Source of the DNA: Paenibacillus taichungensis
Lineage (GTDB): Bacteria > Bacillota > Bacilli > Paenibacillales > Paenibacillaceae
Assembly (NCBI RefSeq): GCF_003287275.1
Contig: NZ_QEVW01000012.1
Location: forward strand, 186,001-250,000
DNA: 64,000 nt
Direction of reading: 5' to 3'
The notes beneath the pieces are model-generated. The model was not told where the DNA came from. It saw nothing but the letters and a program-made list of their open reading frames with translations, and did no database searches. The position numbers and the translations under genes were made by a program. Shown here one piece after another: positions 49,951-58,954 of this stretch (positions are counted from its first letter, which is position 1; the number at the start of each line of letters is the position of its first letter).

Positions 49951-50228
49951 TTACGGCTTCATTCTATACAGGATATCTTCCTTCGTCAACCGTTTTTTTG
50001 AATGCTTCCTTTCCACTTTTGTTTTGAACAAAAAAGTGATCCATGGGAAAAAGATGCTGTTCAGCTTAATTTCACAATAATTTTTTTCTAGAAATGTATC
50101 CGAAAAAACAAAAAAAGCCGCTAAATTAGCGGCTTTCCGTGCTCGTACATGTATGGAAATTTCGTTTCAATTTGCTTGCTCAATGAAAAGTCACAATTGT
50201 GGACTAGAGAAGCAGACTTCAGGAGCCA
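49951..50228. other. intergenic between module and MFS gene
   Basis: It contains the MFS terminator at 50111-50136 and otherwise AT-rich sequence with no ORF or recognisable RNA. The -35/-10 pair for the module could not be fixed. Confidence 0.4.
50111..50136 (-). terminator. terminator of the downstream-facing MFS gene
   Basis: AAAGCCGCTAA / TTAGCGGCTTT stem with a T-run on the minus strand, about 95 bases beyond the MFS stop. It is nearly identical in sequence to the terminators near 21918 and 55298. Confidence 0.85.
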
Positions 50229-51449
50229 CTAATTGGTACTTGGAATCGAGTAGTCTACTTTTGGAGCAGTGACACCTTCCGGCTTCAATTGAATGGAACG
50301 CTGGCAGATCGCTGTGATCACAAAAGCCATCAAAGCTAATATCACAGCTACTGGTGGCACCCACTTCACACCACCTAAATTGACAGCAAGCCCGCCAACT
50401 CCGGAGCCGAGGGCTATCCCCACGTTTGCCGCCACGGGCAGCAACGTGGATGCGAACGGTCTGGAATTCGGCGCGATTGCTCCAGAGACGTCGAACAGAT
50501 AGAGCTGGGAGGCGGCGCTCATGGATGATGACAGGCAACCGATCAGGAACAAGAACGCCAAGCCCAGCCACAGGTGAGACACAGTGAAGCTGAGTCCCAT
50601 AAAGATGGCAGCTTGAATGACGAAAAGCCATTTAAGCTTGGGTAAGAAATCTCCTTTAGCTATTTTGGCACCGATCCAGTTGCTCAGTATGCTGCAGGCA
50701 CCGTAGATGAGGAGTACAGCGCTAATCCAACGCGCAGGTACACCCATGGAATTCCCCAGCAAAGGAGTAATATAAGTGAAAACCACAAAAATACAACTGT
50801 TCCCAAGAACCGGAATCAAGCAGGCCAGCAATATGCGCGGCTTCATAAATAGCGTCATCTGATCGCTGAATGAACCGGCAATGGTCGTTGTTTGTCGCGG
50901 AAGAATTCGGAACATGAATATGAATGGCACGACCCCGATGCATGCTGTAACAACAAACGTCATGGACCAGTTCAGATGCTGTCCGATGAACGTGCCGAGA
51001 GGAACGCCTAGCACATTGGCTATGGAAAATCCGCCCAGTATCCAGGCGATTGCTTCCCCTCTACGTTCCGGGTTAACAGCGTCGCTTGCAATCGAGATCG
51101 AAAGCGATATCGTAAGTCCGCATGCTACTGCTGAAACGATCCGAATAACCATCAAGGAATAGAACGTCGTTGAGAAAATGGTAAGTACGTTCAAGGCAAG
51201 CACGACTGCAAACCCGATTAAAATGGAGTTTCTTCGGGGAATTTTGGCTAAGAAAGCAACGGCAAACGGTGTTCCGATTGCATAGGCAATGGCGAAGCCG
51301 GATACGAGCGCGCCTGCGGCAGCCAGCGATACTTTCATATAGGTTTCGATTTCCTTCAATACGCCCACAATTACGTATTCGGTTGTTCCCAATACAAAGC
51401 TAACCAATGTAAGTGTTAAAATAAGTAAATTTTCTCTTTTTCTAGTCAA
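50229..51449 (-). CDS. MFS transporter (AraJ/YdhP-like)
   Basis: This is a 406-residue, 12-helix MFS protein of the AraJ-like sugar or drug efflux group: LVSFVLGTTEYVIVGVLKEI near residue 15, then LAFLAKIPRRNSILIGF (motif A variant) and GEAIAWILGGFSIANVLGVPLG. Translation starts at TTG (51449) behind GAGGG. It is divergent from an AraC-family regulator gene (233-base gap) that may control it. Confidence 0.9.
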   Translation of the reverse strand: MTRKRENLLILTLTLVSFVLGTTEYVIVGVLKEIETYMKVSLAAAGALVSGFAIAYAIGTPFAVAFLAKIPRRNSILIGFAVVLALNVLTIFSTTFYSLMVIRIVSAVACGLTISLSISIASDAVNPERRGEAIAWILGGFSIANVLGVPLGTFIGQHLNWSMTFVVTACIGVVPFIFMFRILPRQTTTIAGSFSDQMTLFMKPRILLACLIPVLGNSCIFVVFTYITPLLGNSMGVPARWISAVLLIYGACSILSNWIGAKIAKGDFLPKLKWLFVIQAAIFMGLSFTVSHLWLGLAFLFLIGCLSSSMSAASQLYLFDVSGAIAPNSRPFASTLLPVAANVGIALGSGVGGLAVNLGGVKWVPPVAVILALMAFVITAICQRSIQLKPEGVTAPKVDYSIPSTN

Positions 51450-51682
51450 TAATAAGCCCTCACAATTCTCTCTAATGTTGCAAGCGTTTCATTTTCTTAA
51501 ATGAATTCCATTCTTAACAAATTATGCTTTCACATCCCTTCCATTCGATATATAGTACATATTATTGAATAGTGAAATTGTACTGTCAGACATGCTAAGC
51601 GACAATCAAGGTTGTTGTGATCTTCATCCAAAACATTATGTATGTTGTCATTTCACCACAGAATCTTGAAGGGAAGACATTA

Positions 51683-52546
51683 ATGAATACACGCCATGAA
51701 CCCGACCGACTACATGAAGATCAAGATTGCATTATTATTTATGTAGGGAAGTTGGCAGATAATCCCCATTGGAGTTTTCCCACCCACAAGCATGACGATT
51801 TGCATGAGATTATTTATGTTAATGAGGGTCAGGGCTCGTTCACGATTGATGGGACAAAGCACTCGGCTCAAAAGGGAGATGTTCTTGTATATAACAAAGG
51901 CACGCTTCACGAGGAAAGATCGGACCCGGAATTCCCTTTATCCACCTTTTATTGCGGCTTTCGTTTCAAAGCGGGCACCCGCACCAACAATGATTGGGTT
52001 ATTCCTCCTGGCAGCGATCCAGTCGTTCGTGCCAATCGTTATTCGGAAGAGATTCGGTCATTAATGCAGACCATGTTTAATGAATTTTCGATCCGAGAAG
52101 AAGGTTATAACTCTATTTCCCATCATCTGCTGAATGCCGTGCTGCTGATTATCGATCGCATGTCTCACCATCAGCGCACAGCAAATGAGATCGTTCAAAG
52201 CAATACCCTCGCTGAAAGTATCAAAGATTATCTGGACACGAACTATCGTCAAAATATTAAGCTGAAAGACTTGGCTGATCAATTCCATATCGACTTCTAT
52301 TACTTGATTCATATGTATAAAAATTGCTACGGTACCTCCCCTTATCATTACCTCATTCAACGAAGAATGGGCGAAGCGACCCGATTGTTGGTTTCAACCA
52401 AGAAAAAAGTATGGGAAATCTCCAAGTTGGTTGGGTACGAGAACCCAAACTACTTTACGATTCTATTTACCAAAACAGTCGGTGAATCTCCGAGAAGTTT
52501 CCGCAAAAGAAACCAAAAAGACATGTTCGGTGACCCTTCCAACTAA
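51683..52546 (+). CDS. AraC-family transcriptional regulator with cupin sensor domain
   Basis: This 287-residue regulator has an N-terminal cupin (PTHKHDDLHEIIYVNEGQGSF, GDVLVYNKGTLHEERS) and a C-terminal AraC domain (LKDLADQFHIDFYYLIHMYKNCYG, VWEISKLVGYENPNYFTILFTKTVGESPRSFRK). The frame opens at 51617, but ATG 51683 has GAAGGGA about 8 bases upstream. It is divergent from the MFS gene at 50229, which is the natural target candidate. A terminator follows directly. Confidence 0.9.
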   Translation: MNTRHEPDRLHEDQDCIIIYVGKLADNPHWSFPTHKHDDLHEIIYVNEGQGSFTIDGTKHSAQKGDVLVYNKGTLHEERSDPEFPLSTFYCGFRFKAGTRTNNDWVIPPGSDPVVRANRYSEEIRSLMQTMFNEFSIREEGYNSISHHLLNAVLLIIDRMSHHQRTANEIVQSNTLAESIKDYLDTNYRQNIKLKDLADQFHIDFYYLIHMYKNCYGTSPYHYLIQRRMGEATRLLVSTKKKVWEISKLVGYENPNYFTILFTKTVGESPRSFRKRNQKDMFGDPSN

Positions 52547-52575
52547 AAAACAGGTAGCCTGAGGGCTACCTGTTT
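52547..52575 (+). terminator. rho-independent terminator
   Basis: AAACAGGTAGCC / GGCTACCTGTTT stem with a 4-base loop, directly overlapping the end of the AraC gene and followed by only a few Ts. Confidence 0.8.
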
Positions 52576-52644
52576 CGTCATAAGTCAATAGAGTATGTCC
52601 ATGTTTATTGGCAAGTCCTTATATTTGCCTCTCATGATTTATAA

Positions 52645-53541
52645 TTAAAGTGCTTCGTTAGGGGCTTCATCCGAATCTGGTTCGACATGAACATGAACAG
52701 TGTATACCTCATGTTCCTTTAACAATTCGTCTTCTACATTTGTTGAAATATCATGAGCTTTCTGAAGATCCAAATCCGATCGTACAAGGATTACCACATC
52801 GACAACGGCATTATTACCGTAATTCCGGGCTCTTAAATCTTTAACCGCCTCTACGCCATCTACATTGGCAATTGTGCTCCTGTATTCCTTGATTAGCTCT
52901 TCGTCAAATCCATCTGTAAGATGGTGTGTTGCTTCACGAAAAATGTCCCAAGCGGTTTTACATATTAGAAAGCCCACCGCTACAGCTGTTAATGGGTCGA
53001 GCCATGGTAGGCCGAATTGTGAACCAATAATTCCTATAACTGTTCCTATACTAACCCAGGCATCAGAGATATTGTCTTTTGCAGCTGCCATAACCGCTTG
53101 GCTCTTGATCTTCAAAGCAAGTTTTTTGTTATATCTGTATACCAGATACATCACAGCGGCACATAATATGCCTGTCCAGGCTGCAATGATATCCGGAGAT
53201 TCGCTTTTCCCCTGGAATACGGATGTAATCGCTCCGTAAAGCACTTGCAGCCCAACTACCATCATTATGAAAGACGCAACCAGTGAGGCAACGGTCTCTG
53301 CTTTCCAATGTCCGTATGTATGATCTTTATCAGCAGGTCGTTGAGCAAGTCTCAGACCGATAAGAACCGCGATCGAAGCAATAATATCGGTAGCATTGTT
53401 TAAACCATCGGCTTTTAAAGCCTCAGAATTAGACATATAACCAATAATCATTTTGATTGCAGTCAAACAAATATAAGCAATAATACTGATGATTGCTCCC
53501 TTTTCACCCAATTTTAAGTTGTCATACTTTATTTGCTCCAC
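52645..53541 (-). CDS. cation diffusion facilitator (CDF) metal exporter
   Basis: This is a 298-residue CDF protein with six helices. The metal site residues are in LKADGLNNATDIIAS (about 41-55) and SDAWVSIGTVIG (about 160), with DHTYGHWKAE between helices 2 and 3, and a C-terminal cytoplasmic ferredoxin-like domain (VEAVKDLRARNYGNNAVVDVVI). Translation starts at GTG (53541) with GGGGGA 9 bases upstream. The likely cargo is Zn, Mn or Fe; no metal-regulator gene lies nearby. Confidence 0.92.
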   Translation of the reverse strand: MEQIKYDNLKLGEKGAIISIIAYICLTAIKMIIGYMSNSEALKADGLNNATDIIASIAVLIGLRLAQRPADKDHTYGHWKAETVASLVASFIMMVVGLQVLYGAITSVFQGKSESPDIIAAWTGILCAAVMYLVYRYNKKLALKIKSQAVMAAAKDNISDAWVSIGTVIGIIGSQFGLPWLDPLTAVAVGFLICKTAWDIFREATHHLTDGFDEELIKEYRSTIANVDGVEAVKDLRARNYGNNAVVDVVILVRSDLDLQKAHDISTNVEDELLKEHEVYTVHVHVEPDSDEAPNEAL

Positions 53542-53854
53542 TAACGTAATCCCCCTGATTCCAACTGTTTTCTAGCACTTTACGATGGTATCATCACGAT
53601 GTTGTGTGGGTCTAGAGAAACGTTTTGAACCAAGTAAAACAATGTCTGTACAACGAAAGAGTTTGACCTCGTCCAAAAAAAGTTGCGATAAGTAAACTTT
53701 TAAATATTGTGAATCGCCCTCCTTTATCCACTCACAATGCTTTTATCACTTCGGTCTGCCCACCTTTTCCGCCATATTGCTTGACTCTGGTATCGTACCA
53801 GGGTTTAACGTGGTTTATAACAAATATGGCTTTACGAATCAGGAGTGGATTAAG
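53542..53854. other. intergenic region holding a MerR-type promoter
   Basis: The 313 bases between the divergent CDF and GNAT genes hold no ORF. The promoter and palindrome at 53781-53811 are the only clear signals; AGGAG at 53841-53845 is the ribosome-binding site of the GNAT gene. Confidence 0.5.
53781..53811 (+). promoter_or_regulatory. MerR-type promoter of the GNAT-MerR operon
   Basis: TTGACT (53781-53786) is followed by the perfect palindrome CTGGTA-TCG-TACCAG (53787-53801) and a -10 that can be drawn as TTTAAC at 17 bases or TAACGT at 19. The palindrome filling an overlong spacer is the hallmark of MerR-family activation, and the second gene of the operon is a MerR regulator. Confidence 0.7.
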
Positions 53855-54394
53855 ATGATGTTGCAAAAACAGTTTGACCAAGCGTTTGAAATTATGAAGA
53901 AATCGTTTCCCGAAGCCGAATATCGGGAATATTCAGAACAGAAGAAGTTGCTGTCCCATTCAAGTTATCGCCTTCTTACAGAGGTTAATGAGCAGAATGA
54001 AGTGATTGGATTTCTCGCAGGATGGGAGTTCGATTCGTTCAGATATGTTGAGCATTTGGCTGTTTCCCCGAACATTCGTGGGGGCGGCATAGGCAAGCGG
54101 TTAATGGAGCGTTTCATGAATCATTCCGCCAAGCCGGTAATATTGGAAGTCGAATTGCCGGAAGATGAGCTTAAGCGGAGAAGGATTGGATTTTATGAGC
54201 GCCTGGGATTCTGCCTGGGAGATCATTCTTATGTTCAGCCACCCCTTCGTGCTGTAAGTCAGCAAACCTTACCTTTACAGATCATGAGTTATCCGGCAAA
54301 GTTGACCCCGACACAATTTGAAATGGTGAGAAAATTACTGTATAAGGAAGTGTATGGCGCGACTTCAGCATACGCGCACGCATATAATAGCTAA
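53855..54394 (+). CDS. GNAT-family N-acetyltransferase
   Basis: This is a 179-residue acetyltransferase with acetyl-CoA loop NIRGGGIGKRLMERFMN (about 77-93) preceded by VEHLAVSP. The start at ATG 53855 has AGGAG 9 bases upstream; longer upstream readings to 53777 lack a site. It overlaps or nearly touches the MerR regulator gene (22-base gap) and shares its promoter, so substrate and inducer may be the same small molecule. Confidence 0.85.
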   Translation: MMLQKQFDQAFEIMKKSFPEAEYREYSEQKKLLSHSSYRLLTEVNEQNEVIGFLAGWEFDSFRYVEHLAVSPNIRGGGIGKRLMERFMNHSAKPVILEVELPEDELKRRRIGFYERLGFCLGDHSYVQPPLRAVSQQTLPLQIMSYPAKLTPTQFEMVRKLLYKEVYGATSAYAHAYNS

Positions 54395-54416
54395 ATGCAA
54401 ACGAGGAAGAAAACCG

Positions 54417-55235
54417 ATGAAAAACGATTATAAAATCAATGAAATCTCGAAGCTTTACGGAATAGGTGTTGACGCGCTGCGTTATTACGAAAAATTAGGA
54501 TTGCTCGTGCCTCGGCGAGACGGAAACGGATATCGTCTGTACAGCCTTCAAGATATGTATAAGCTGAACATCATCCGGGACCTGCGCCAGTTGGATTTTA
54601 CCATGCAACAGATCAAAGCGTATTTAGATCAGCAAAGTGTCGAAAACACACTTGAATTGTTATTGACTGAACAGGAACTGATTAAGGAACAAATAGCCAA
54701 GCTCAAAACTACGCAGCGTATTATTCAGGGCAGAATCAAGGTATTGACTGACGCAAGCAAAATACAGACAGGAGTTTTCTCCATTAAAACGTATCCCGAC
54801 CGGCCGTGTCTTCAGCTCAATACACGCATAACTAGGGATGAGGAGATGGATTATGCCATTAAGAAGCTGCATCAAAAACATAAAAGTCTCATTCCAGACT
54901 TCGGGAACCAATTATATGGTGCATCCGTGTCCCTTGAGGAACTAAAACATGGCGTGAGGGATGTTTTTAACTCCGTGTTCTTTATTTTTAATCCTGGTGA
55001 TGCTGCAAGGATTGATTATGATTACATCCTGCCAGCTGGTGAGTATCTTTCCCTTTTTTATAGGGGTAACTACCGTCAAAGTTATGAAAAAATGCTTGAA
55101 GTCGTTGCTTATGCGGAGGAAAAAGGGCTCTGTGTAATGGATAATCCTTTTGAAATCTATGAAATTGATAATCGTGATACGATCATCACTGATCAATTTC
55201 TGACCGAAATACAGTTGCGGATTGCCAAAGAATGA
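54417..55235 (+). CDS. MerR-family regulator with GyrI-like effector domain (BltR/BmrR type)
   Basis: This 272-residue activator has an N-terminal winged helix-turn-helix (YKINEISKLYGIGVDALRYYEKLGLLVP), coiled coil (about 75-115) and a C-terminal effector-binding domain (PCLQLNTRITRDEEMDYAI, YDYILPAGEYLSLFYRG, ending PFEIYEIDNRD). That ending, with an acidic residue, is the cation-binding pocket pattern of BmrR/BltR. ATG 54417 has GAGGAAG 9 bases upstream. It probably autoregulates the operon through the 53787-53801 palindrome and responds to a hydrophobic cation. Confidence 0.9.
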   Translation: MKNDYKINEISKLYGIGVDALRYYEKLGLLVPRRDGNGYRLYSLQDMYKLNIIRDLRQLDFTMQQIKAYLDQQSVENTLELLLTEQELIKEQIAKLKTTQRIIQGRIKVLTDASKIQTGVFSIKTYPDRPCLQLNTRITRDEEMDYAIKKLHQKHKSLIPDFGNQLYGASVSLEELKHGVRDVFNSVFFIFNPGDAARIDYDYILPAGEYLSLFYRGNYRQSYEKMLEVVAYAEEKGLCVMDNPFEIYEIDNRDTIITDQFLTEIQLRIAKE

Positions 55236-55247
55236 TGAGCTCCTAAA

Positions 55248-55289
55248 GGTAGAAGTTATTGGATACGACTTGATACCATAACTTCTACC
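55248..55289 (+). repeat. long inverted repeat after the MerR gene
   Basis: Perfect 12-bp arms GGTAGAAGTTAT and ATAACTTCTACC surround an 18-base centre that can pair further (TGG/CCA). There is no T-run. It sits between the stop codon and the terminator. Confidence 0.5.
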
Positions 55290-55297
55290 CTAATAAC

Positions 55298-55327
55298 AAA
55301 AAAAGCCGCTAAATTAGCGACTTTTTT
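55298..55327. terminator. bidirectional terminator (family type)
   Basis: AAAAAAAGCCGCTAA / TTAGCGACTTTTTT with runs on both sides, serving the MerR gene (+) and the convergent YitT gene (-). Confidence 0.85.
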
Positions 55328-55378
55328 GTATGATAAATTCTTTTTCTTCGCCACAGTAACTCCAGCTCATTGCAGTGA

Positions 55379-56251
55379 TTAGTGAATATCTTTCTTTTTG
55401 AAATTGCCACCCTTAACTTCAGCTACATCATAAACAACTATAAAAGCATTGGGATCAATTTCGTGTATGATATCCTTGATTTTGCTTTCTTCCATACGGT
55501 TGATTACACAGGTAATCTCTTTGAATTGTTCATTGGAATAACCACCGTAAGCATCGGTATAGGTTGCTCCACGACCCAATCGGTCACGAATGGTTTCGAC
55601 CATGATCTCCGGTTGATTGGTAATAATTTTAAAGGTTTTGGAGCCGCTCAAACCTTCTTCAACGATATGTATCACTTTGGAAGCGATGTAATAAGCAAGT
55701 GCAGACAAGATCGCCCCTTGCAGACCAAATACAGTTGAAACGACAATAAAGACAAACATGTTCAAGAATAAGATTAGATCACTGGTTCCAAAAGGTAATT
55801 TGCGTGAAAGCAGGACAGCCAACATATCGATTCCATCCAATGCCCCACCATTACGCAGCGCCAAACCCATACCAAAACCGATGATAATCCCGCCCACAAC
55901 GGTAATTAACAGTGTATCCCCTTGAATAATCGTTGGTACATGGTGCATAAGGCTTGTACCAACAGCTAGCGAGGCAATACCGATAATGGAGTAAATAGCA
56001 AAGCTCTTACCTATTTGTTTGTAACCTAACCATACAAATGGAATGTTGATGATACCAATCAGCATCCCTAACGGTAAACCAAACAGTTGTGAGCCAACGA
56101 TACTAAGACCTGTCACACCACCGTCTGATACATTGTTTGGAATTAATACAGCTTCCAGACCATATGAGGTGATGAAAGCCCCGATCATAATCAATAATAC
56201 TTTGGAGATGATTTTCAGTTTGTTAGACTTCTGCACGTTCCTTTGATTCAT
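55379..56251 (-). CDS. YitT-family membrane protein
   Basis: This 290-residue protein has five helices in the N-terminal two thirds (ITSYGLEAVLIPNNVSDGGVTGLSIV; GGIIIGFGMGLALRNGGALDGIDMLA, both typical YitT/YczE-like motifs) and the C-terminal DUF2179 domain (GRGATYTDAYGGYSNEQFKEITCVINRMEESKIKDIIHEIDP), a PII-like fold that may sense nucleotides. The function of this family is not established. It is monocistronic between two terminators. Confidence 0.92.
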   Translation of the reverse strand: MNQRNVQKSNKLKIISKVLLIMIGAFITSYGLEAVLIPNNVSDGGVTGLSIVGSQLFGLPLGMLIGIINIPFVWLGYKQIGKSFAIYSIIGIASLAVGTSLMHHVPTIIQGDTLLITVVGGIIIGFGMGLALRNGGALDGIDMLAVLLSRKLPFGTSDLILFLNMFVFIVVSTVFGLQGAILSALAYYIASKVIHIVEEGLSGSKTFKIITNQPEIMVETIRDRLGRGATYTDAYGGYSNEQFKEITCVINRMEESKIKDIIHEIDPNAFIVVYDVAEVKGGNFKKKDIH

Positions 56252-56376
56252 TCCTTTTCCCCCTTGGACAATTAACCGATAAAAAATAGTCTATAATAAT
56301 TATCACTATTTTGGCAAATTAATATGCTCTGGGTTAAAGAACATTTATTATCAATTCAACAATGGAATCGAATTAA

Positions 56377-56427
56377 CCTGTTAACCTTCAAAGCAAAAAA
56401 AGCCGCTTTGCAGCGACTTTTAACAGG
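56377..56427 (-). terminator. terminator of the sialic-acid operon
   Basis: On the minus strand AAAGTCGCTGCAAAGCGGCTTTTTTT lies just beyond the ROK stop; outer arms CCTGTTAA (56377-56384) and TTAACAGG extend the stem. Confidence 0.8.
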
Positions 56428-56450
56428 ACAATGAACTTCTTCCCAATGTA

Positions 56451-57365
56451 TCATTTTTTTGCTACATTTTTCTTCACATGATCCTGATGAAACAAAAACA
56501 AAGAGGCAGCTCCAATTAATCCTGCTTTATTGCCGAGCCTGGCTGGAATGATCTCTGTATGCTTGAAGCTGTCCAGCAGAAGTTCCCGTGTACAATCGGA
56601 AATACGTGAGACAAGCCACTCTTGCTCCATGATTCCCCCTCCAACGATGACTGCGGGAGGATTGAAAATATGGATCAGTGTTGCAATTCCTCTTGAAACC
56701 TCACACACCCAGCTGTGCAATAATGTTTCAAGTGCTGCACCTCCCACATCAATCTTTGCGAAAAAATCTTTCCCACTTGTAATGTGAGAATCAATTTCTT
56801 GGGCCTTTTTAACGAGTGCTGTCGTGGATGCAAGGTTTTCGTACATGCTATCCCACATGGTATCGGTTGAACGTATGACTGGATGCATAAGCATATGCCC
56901 AAACTCCCCTGCAGATCCTTTGAATCCCTTATAGATCTTTCTTTCAATTACAATGGCGCCCCCGATACCCGTCCCGAACGTTAAGCAGATAAAATCATTA
57001 AAAGAATGTCCTGCACCTACCCATGCTTCTCCCAGAGCAGCCGCATTCACATCATTTTCCACCATTACGGGTTTATGAAAACGTTCTTCCAGAATACTCT
57101 TCACCTGAACGCCTGTATAATTCGGAATATTGGGATTGGCATAACGAATAGATCCATCAACAGGATGAACTTGTCCGGCGGTACTGACCGCAATAGCTTC
57201 ATATTTACTGTACACCGACATCAGTTCCATTACTCGTTCAATAAGTTGAACACCGCCTCGGATGGCATTTGTTGCGTACTCCTGATATTCTGTAATGTCA
57301 CCCGCAGTATTGCACAGGCCGAGCTTGATTCTCGTACCGCCAATATCACATGCCAGTATGTTCAT
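56451..57365 (-). CDS. nanK: ROK-family sugar kinase, probable N-acetylmannosamine kinase
   Basis: This 304-residue ROK kinase has phosphate-1 motif ACDIGGTRIKLGL (5-17), VENDVNAAALGEAWVGAG (about 108-125) with the catalytic Asp in NDVN, and TFGTGIGGAIV (about 137-147). The zinc-binding CxCGxxGCxE motif that follows the GHM-type loop in most ROK repressor-kinases is absent (GEFGHMLMHPV instead). As part of the sialic-acid operon its job is probably ManNAc to ManNAc-6-P, the substrate of NanE. Its ATG overlaps the nanE stop by one base. A glucokinase-like role is the alternative. Confidence 0.82.
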   Translation of the reverse strand: MNILACDIGGTRIKLGLCNTAGDITEYQEYATNAIRGGVQLIERVMELMSVYSKYEAIAVSTAGQVHPVDGSIRYANPNIPNYTGVQVKSILEERFHKPVMVENDVNAAALGEAWVGAGHSFNDFICLTFGTGIGGAIVIERKIYKGFKGSAGEFGHMLMHPVIRSTDTMWDSMYENLASTTALVKKAQEIDSHITSGKDFFAKIDVGGAALETLLHSWVCEVSRGIATLIHIFNPPAVIVGGGIMEQEWLVSRISDCTRELLLDSFKHTEIIPARLGNKAGLIGAASLFLFHQDHVKKNVAKK

Positions 57366-58084
57366 TACTCATTCCCTGCAATGGGAGCTTTGCTCTTATG
57401 AATGGCATGCACAAATCTTTTAGTGATCTCATAAGGTCTGGTTATTGCAGAACCCACTACTGCTGTATGAACACCGAGTTCGAATAAAAGGGCGAGTTCT
57501 TCAGGTGTGGAAATACCTCCTTCGGCGATCAGCGGAACCTTAAGGTTGTTGACCAGCCTTTCGGCCATCTCAAAATCGGGAAGTTGTCTTCCTTTTGTTG
57601 CATTCGTATATCCGCTGAGAGTCGTTCCGACACAATCAAAACCAAGGATTTCTGCTTGAATACCTTCATTGTAGGTTGAACAATCGGCCATAAATAACTG
57701 ATCCGGGTACGTTTCCCGAAGCATCGGAAAAATTTCTGTGATCGTTGTATGATCAGGTCTTATTCGATCTGTGGCATCAAGTGCAATGATGTCAACCCCT
57801 GCGCGCACCAATGCGTCTACTTCTCGCTGTGTTGGCGTAATGAAAACATCGGAGTCAGGATGTACTTTCTTGATGATTCCTATGATCGGCAATGAGACAT
57901 GTTTTCTGATTTCTTCTATATCCTCTATGCTGTTGGCACGAATCCCTGCTGCCCCTCCCAAATAAGCTGCATATGCCATTCTTCCCATAATATAAGAACT
58001 ATGCAATGGTTCCTCAGGTAGCGCCTGACAGGAAACAATGAGCTTTCCTTTTAAGTTTTGCAGTACATTACGATCTTTGGACAT
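57365..58084 (-). CDS. nanE: N-acetylmannosamine-6-phosphate 2-epimerase
   Basis: NanE converts ManNAc-6-P to GlcNAc-6-P. The 239-residue TIM barrel has IVSCQALPEEPLHS at the N-terminus, AAGIRANSIEDIE, catalytic Lys in IGIIKKVHPDSDVFITPT (about 73-74), VDIIALDATDR and LIAEGGISTPEE. All match NanE closely. It lies between the ABC permease genes and the ROK kinase gene. Confidence 0.94.
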   Translation of the reverse strand: MSKDRNVLQNLKGKLIVSCQALPEEPLHSSYIMGRMAYAAYLGGAAGIRANSIEDIEEIRKHVSLPIIGIIKKVHPDSDVFITPTQREVDALVRAGVDIIALDATDRIRPDHTTITEIFPMLRETYPDQLFMADCSTYNEGIQAEILGFDCVGTTLSGYTNATKGRQLPDFEMAERLVNNLKVPLIAEGGISTPEELALLFELGVHTAVVGSAITRPYEITKRFVHAIHKSKAPIAGNE

Positions 58085-58101
58085 CTTCTCTCTCCTCCAT
58101 C

Positions 58102-58944
58102 CTATTCTTTAACCGCTCCAGCTGTAATTCCTTGGGTAAAATATCTCTGGAACAAGATAAATATGAGTAGCATCGGCAGTGCTGCGACAAATGCGCCAGC
58201 CATTTTGTAAGCAAAATTCGGATTCATGTCCTGCATTAAGGTCGCCGTTCCCACCATGAGGGTCTTCATGTTCTTCTCTTGTCCCACAATCATTTGCCAA
58301 AGGTAATCATTCCACACCTGAACAAAGTTCAGGATGAATAAGGCACCGATCCCCGGCTTTACAATCGGCAGCATAATCTGCAAAAAGGTTCTCCACTCTC
58401 CTGCCCCGTCGATTCTCGAAGCTTCACGGAGTGCGCTTGGGGTCTGATCAAAAAATCCTTTTAACATAAACACCCCGAAGGCCGTTGCCACGTTTGGCCA
58501 AATCATGCCGCCATAGGAATTAATCAAGCCAAAATCTTGCGTAATCTGAAACAGGGGAACGATCATAATTTCTTTCGGAATCATCAGGCTTGAGATAAAA
58601 ATAATAAAGATCACATTCTGCCCTGGAAACGTCAATTTTGAAAAAGCGTAAGCCGCCATAGCTCCTATAATGACCACCAGAACGGTACTGACGAATGAGA
58701 CATACAGACTGTTGAAGGTCCAGCGCAGCGCCGGTTGATTCTGAAAAATGTCCACATAATTGGAGAAGGTGATATCTTTCGGGAACCAGTCCGGGGGCAT
58801 TTTCACAACATCGGCACTGTTCTTCAGGGAACTGGTCCATAACCAGTACAACGGAAACAAATTGAGAATGGCAAAGAAAGTAACAATTACATTGGTAATC
58901 TTGTCGTAAGGCTCTCGTCCGGTTTTTATTCTGTTACGCATCAT
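58102..58944 (-). CDS. ABC transporter permease (MalG type), probable sialic-acid or glycan uptake
   Basis: This 280-residue permease has six helices and the EAA loop ALREASRIDGAGEWRTFLQIMLP. It ends QRYFTQGITAGAVKE. It follows the partner permease gene by 10 bases. From its place in the nan operon it probably carries free sialic acid or a sialylated sugar; the sequence itself does not show which. Confidence 0.93.
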   Translation of the reverse strand: MMRNRIKTGREPYDKITNVIVTFFAILNLFPLYWLWTSSLKNSADVVKMPPDWFPKDITFSNYVDIFQNQPALRWTFNSLYVSFVSTVLVVIIGAMAAYAFSKLTFPGQNVIFIIFISSLMIPKEIMIVPLFQITQDFGLINSYGGMIWPNVATAFGVFMLKGFFDQTPSALREASRIDGAGEWRTFLQIMLPIVKPGIGALFILNFVQVWNDYLWQMIVGQEKNMKTLMVGTATLMQDMNPNFAYKMAGAFVAALPMLLIFILFQRYFTQGITAGAVKE

Positions 58945-58954
58945 GATCCTCTCC

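Noticed and set aside
51478..51492. cre-like site TTGCAAGCGTTTCAT upstream of the MFS gene
   Set aside because: The conserved C near the 3' end is out of register by one base, so it does not fit the consensus.
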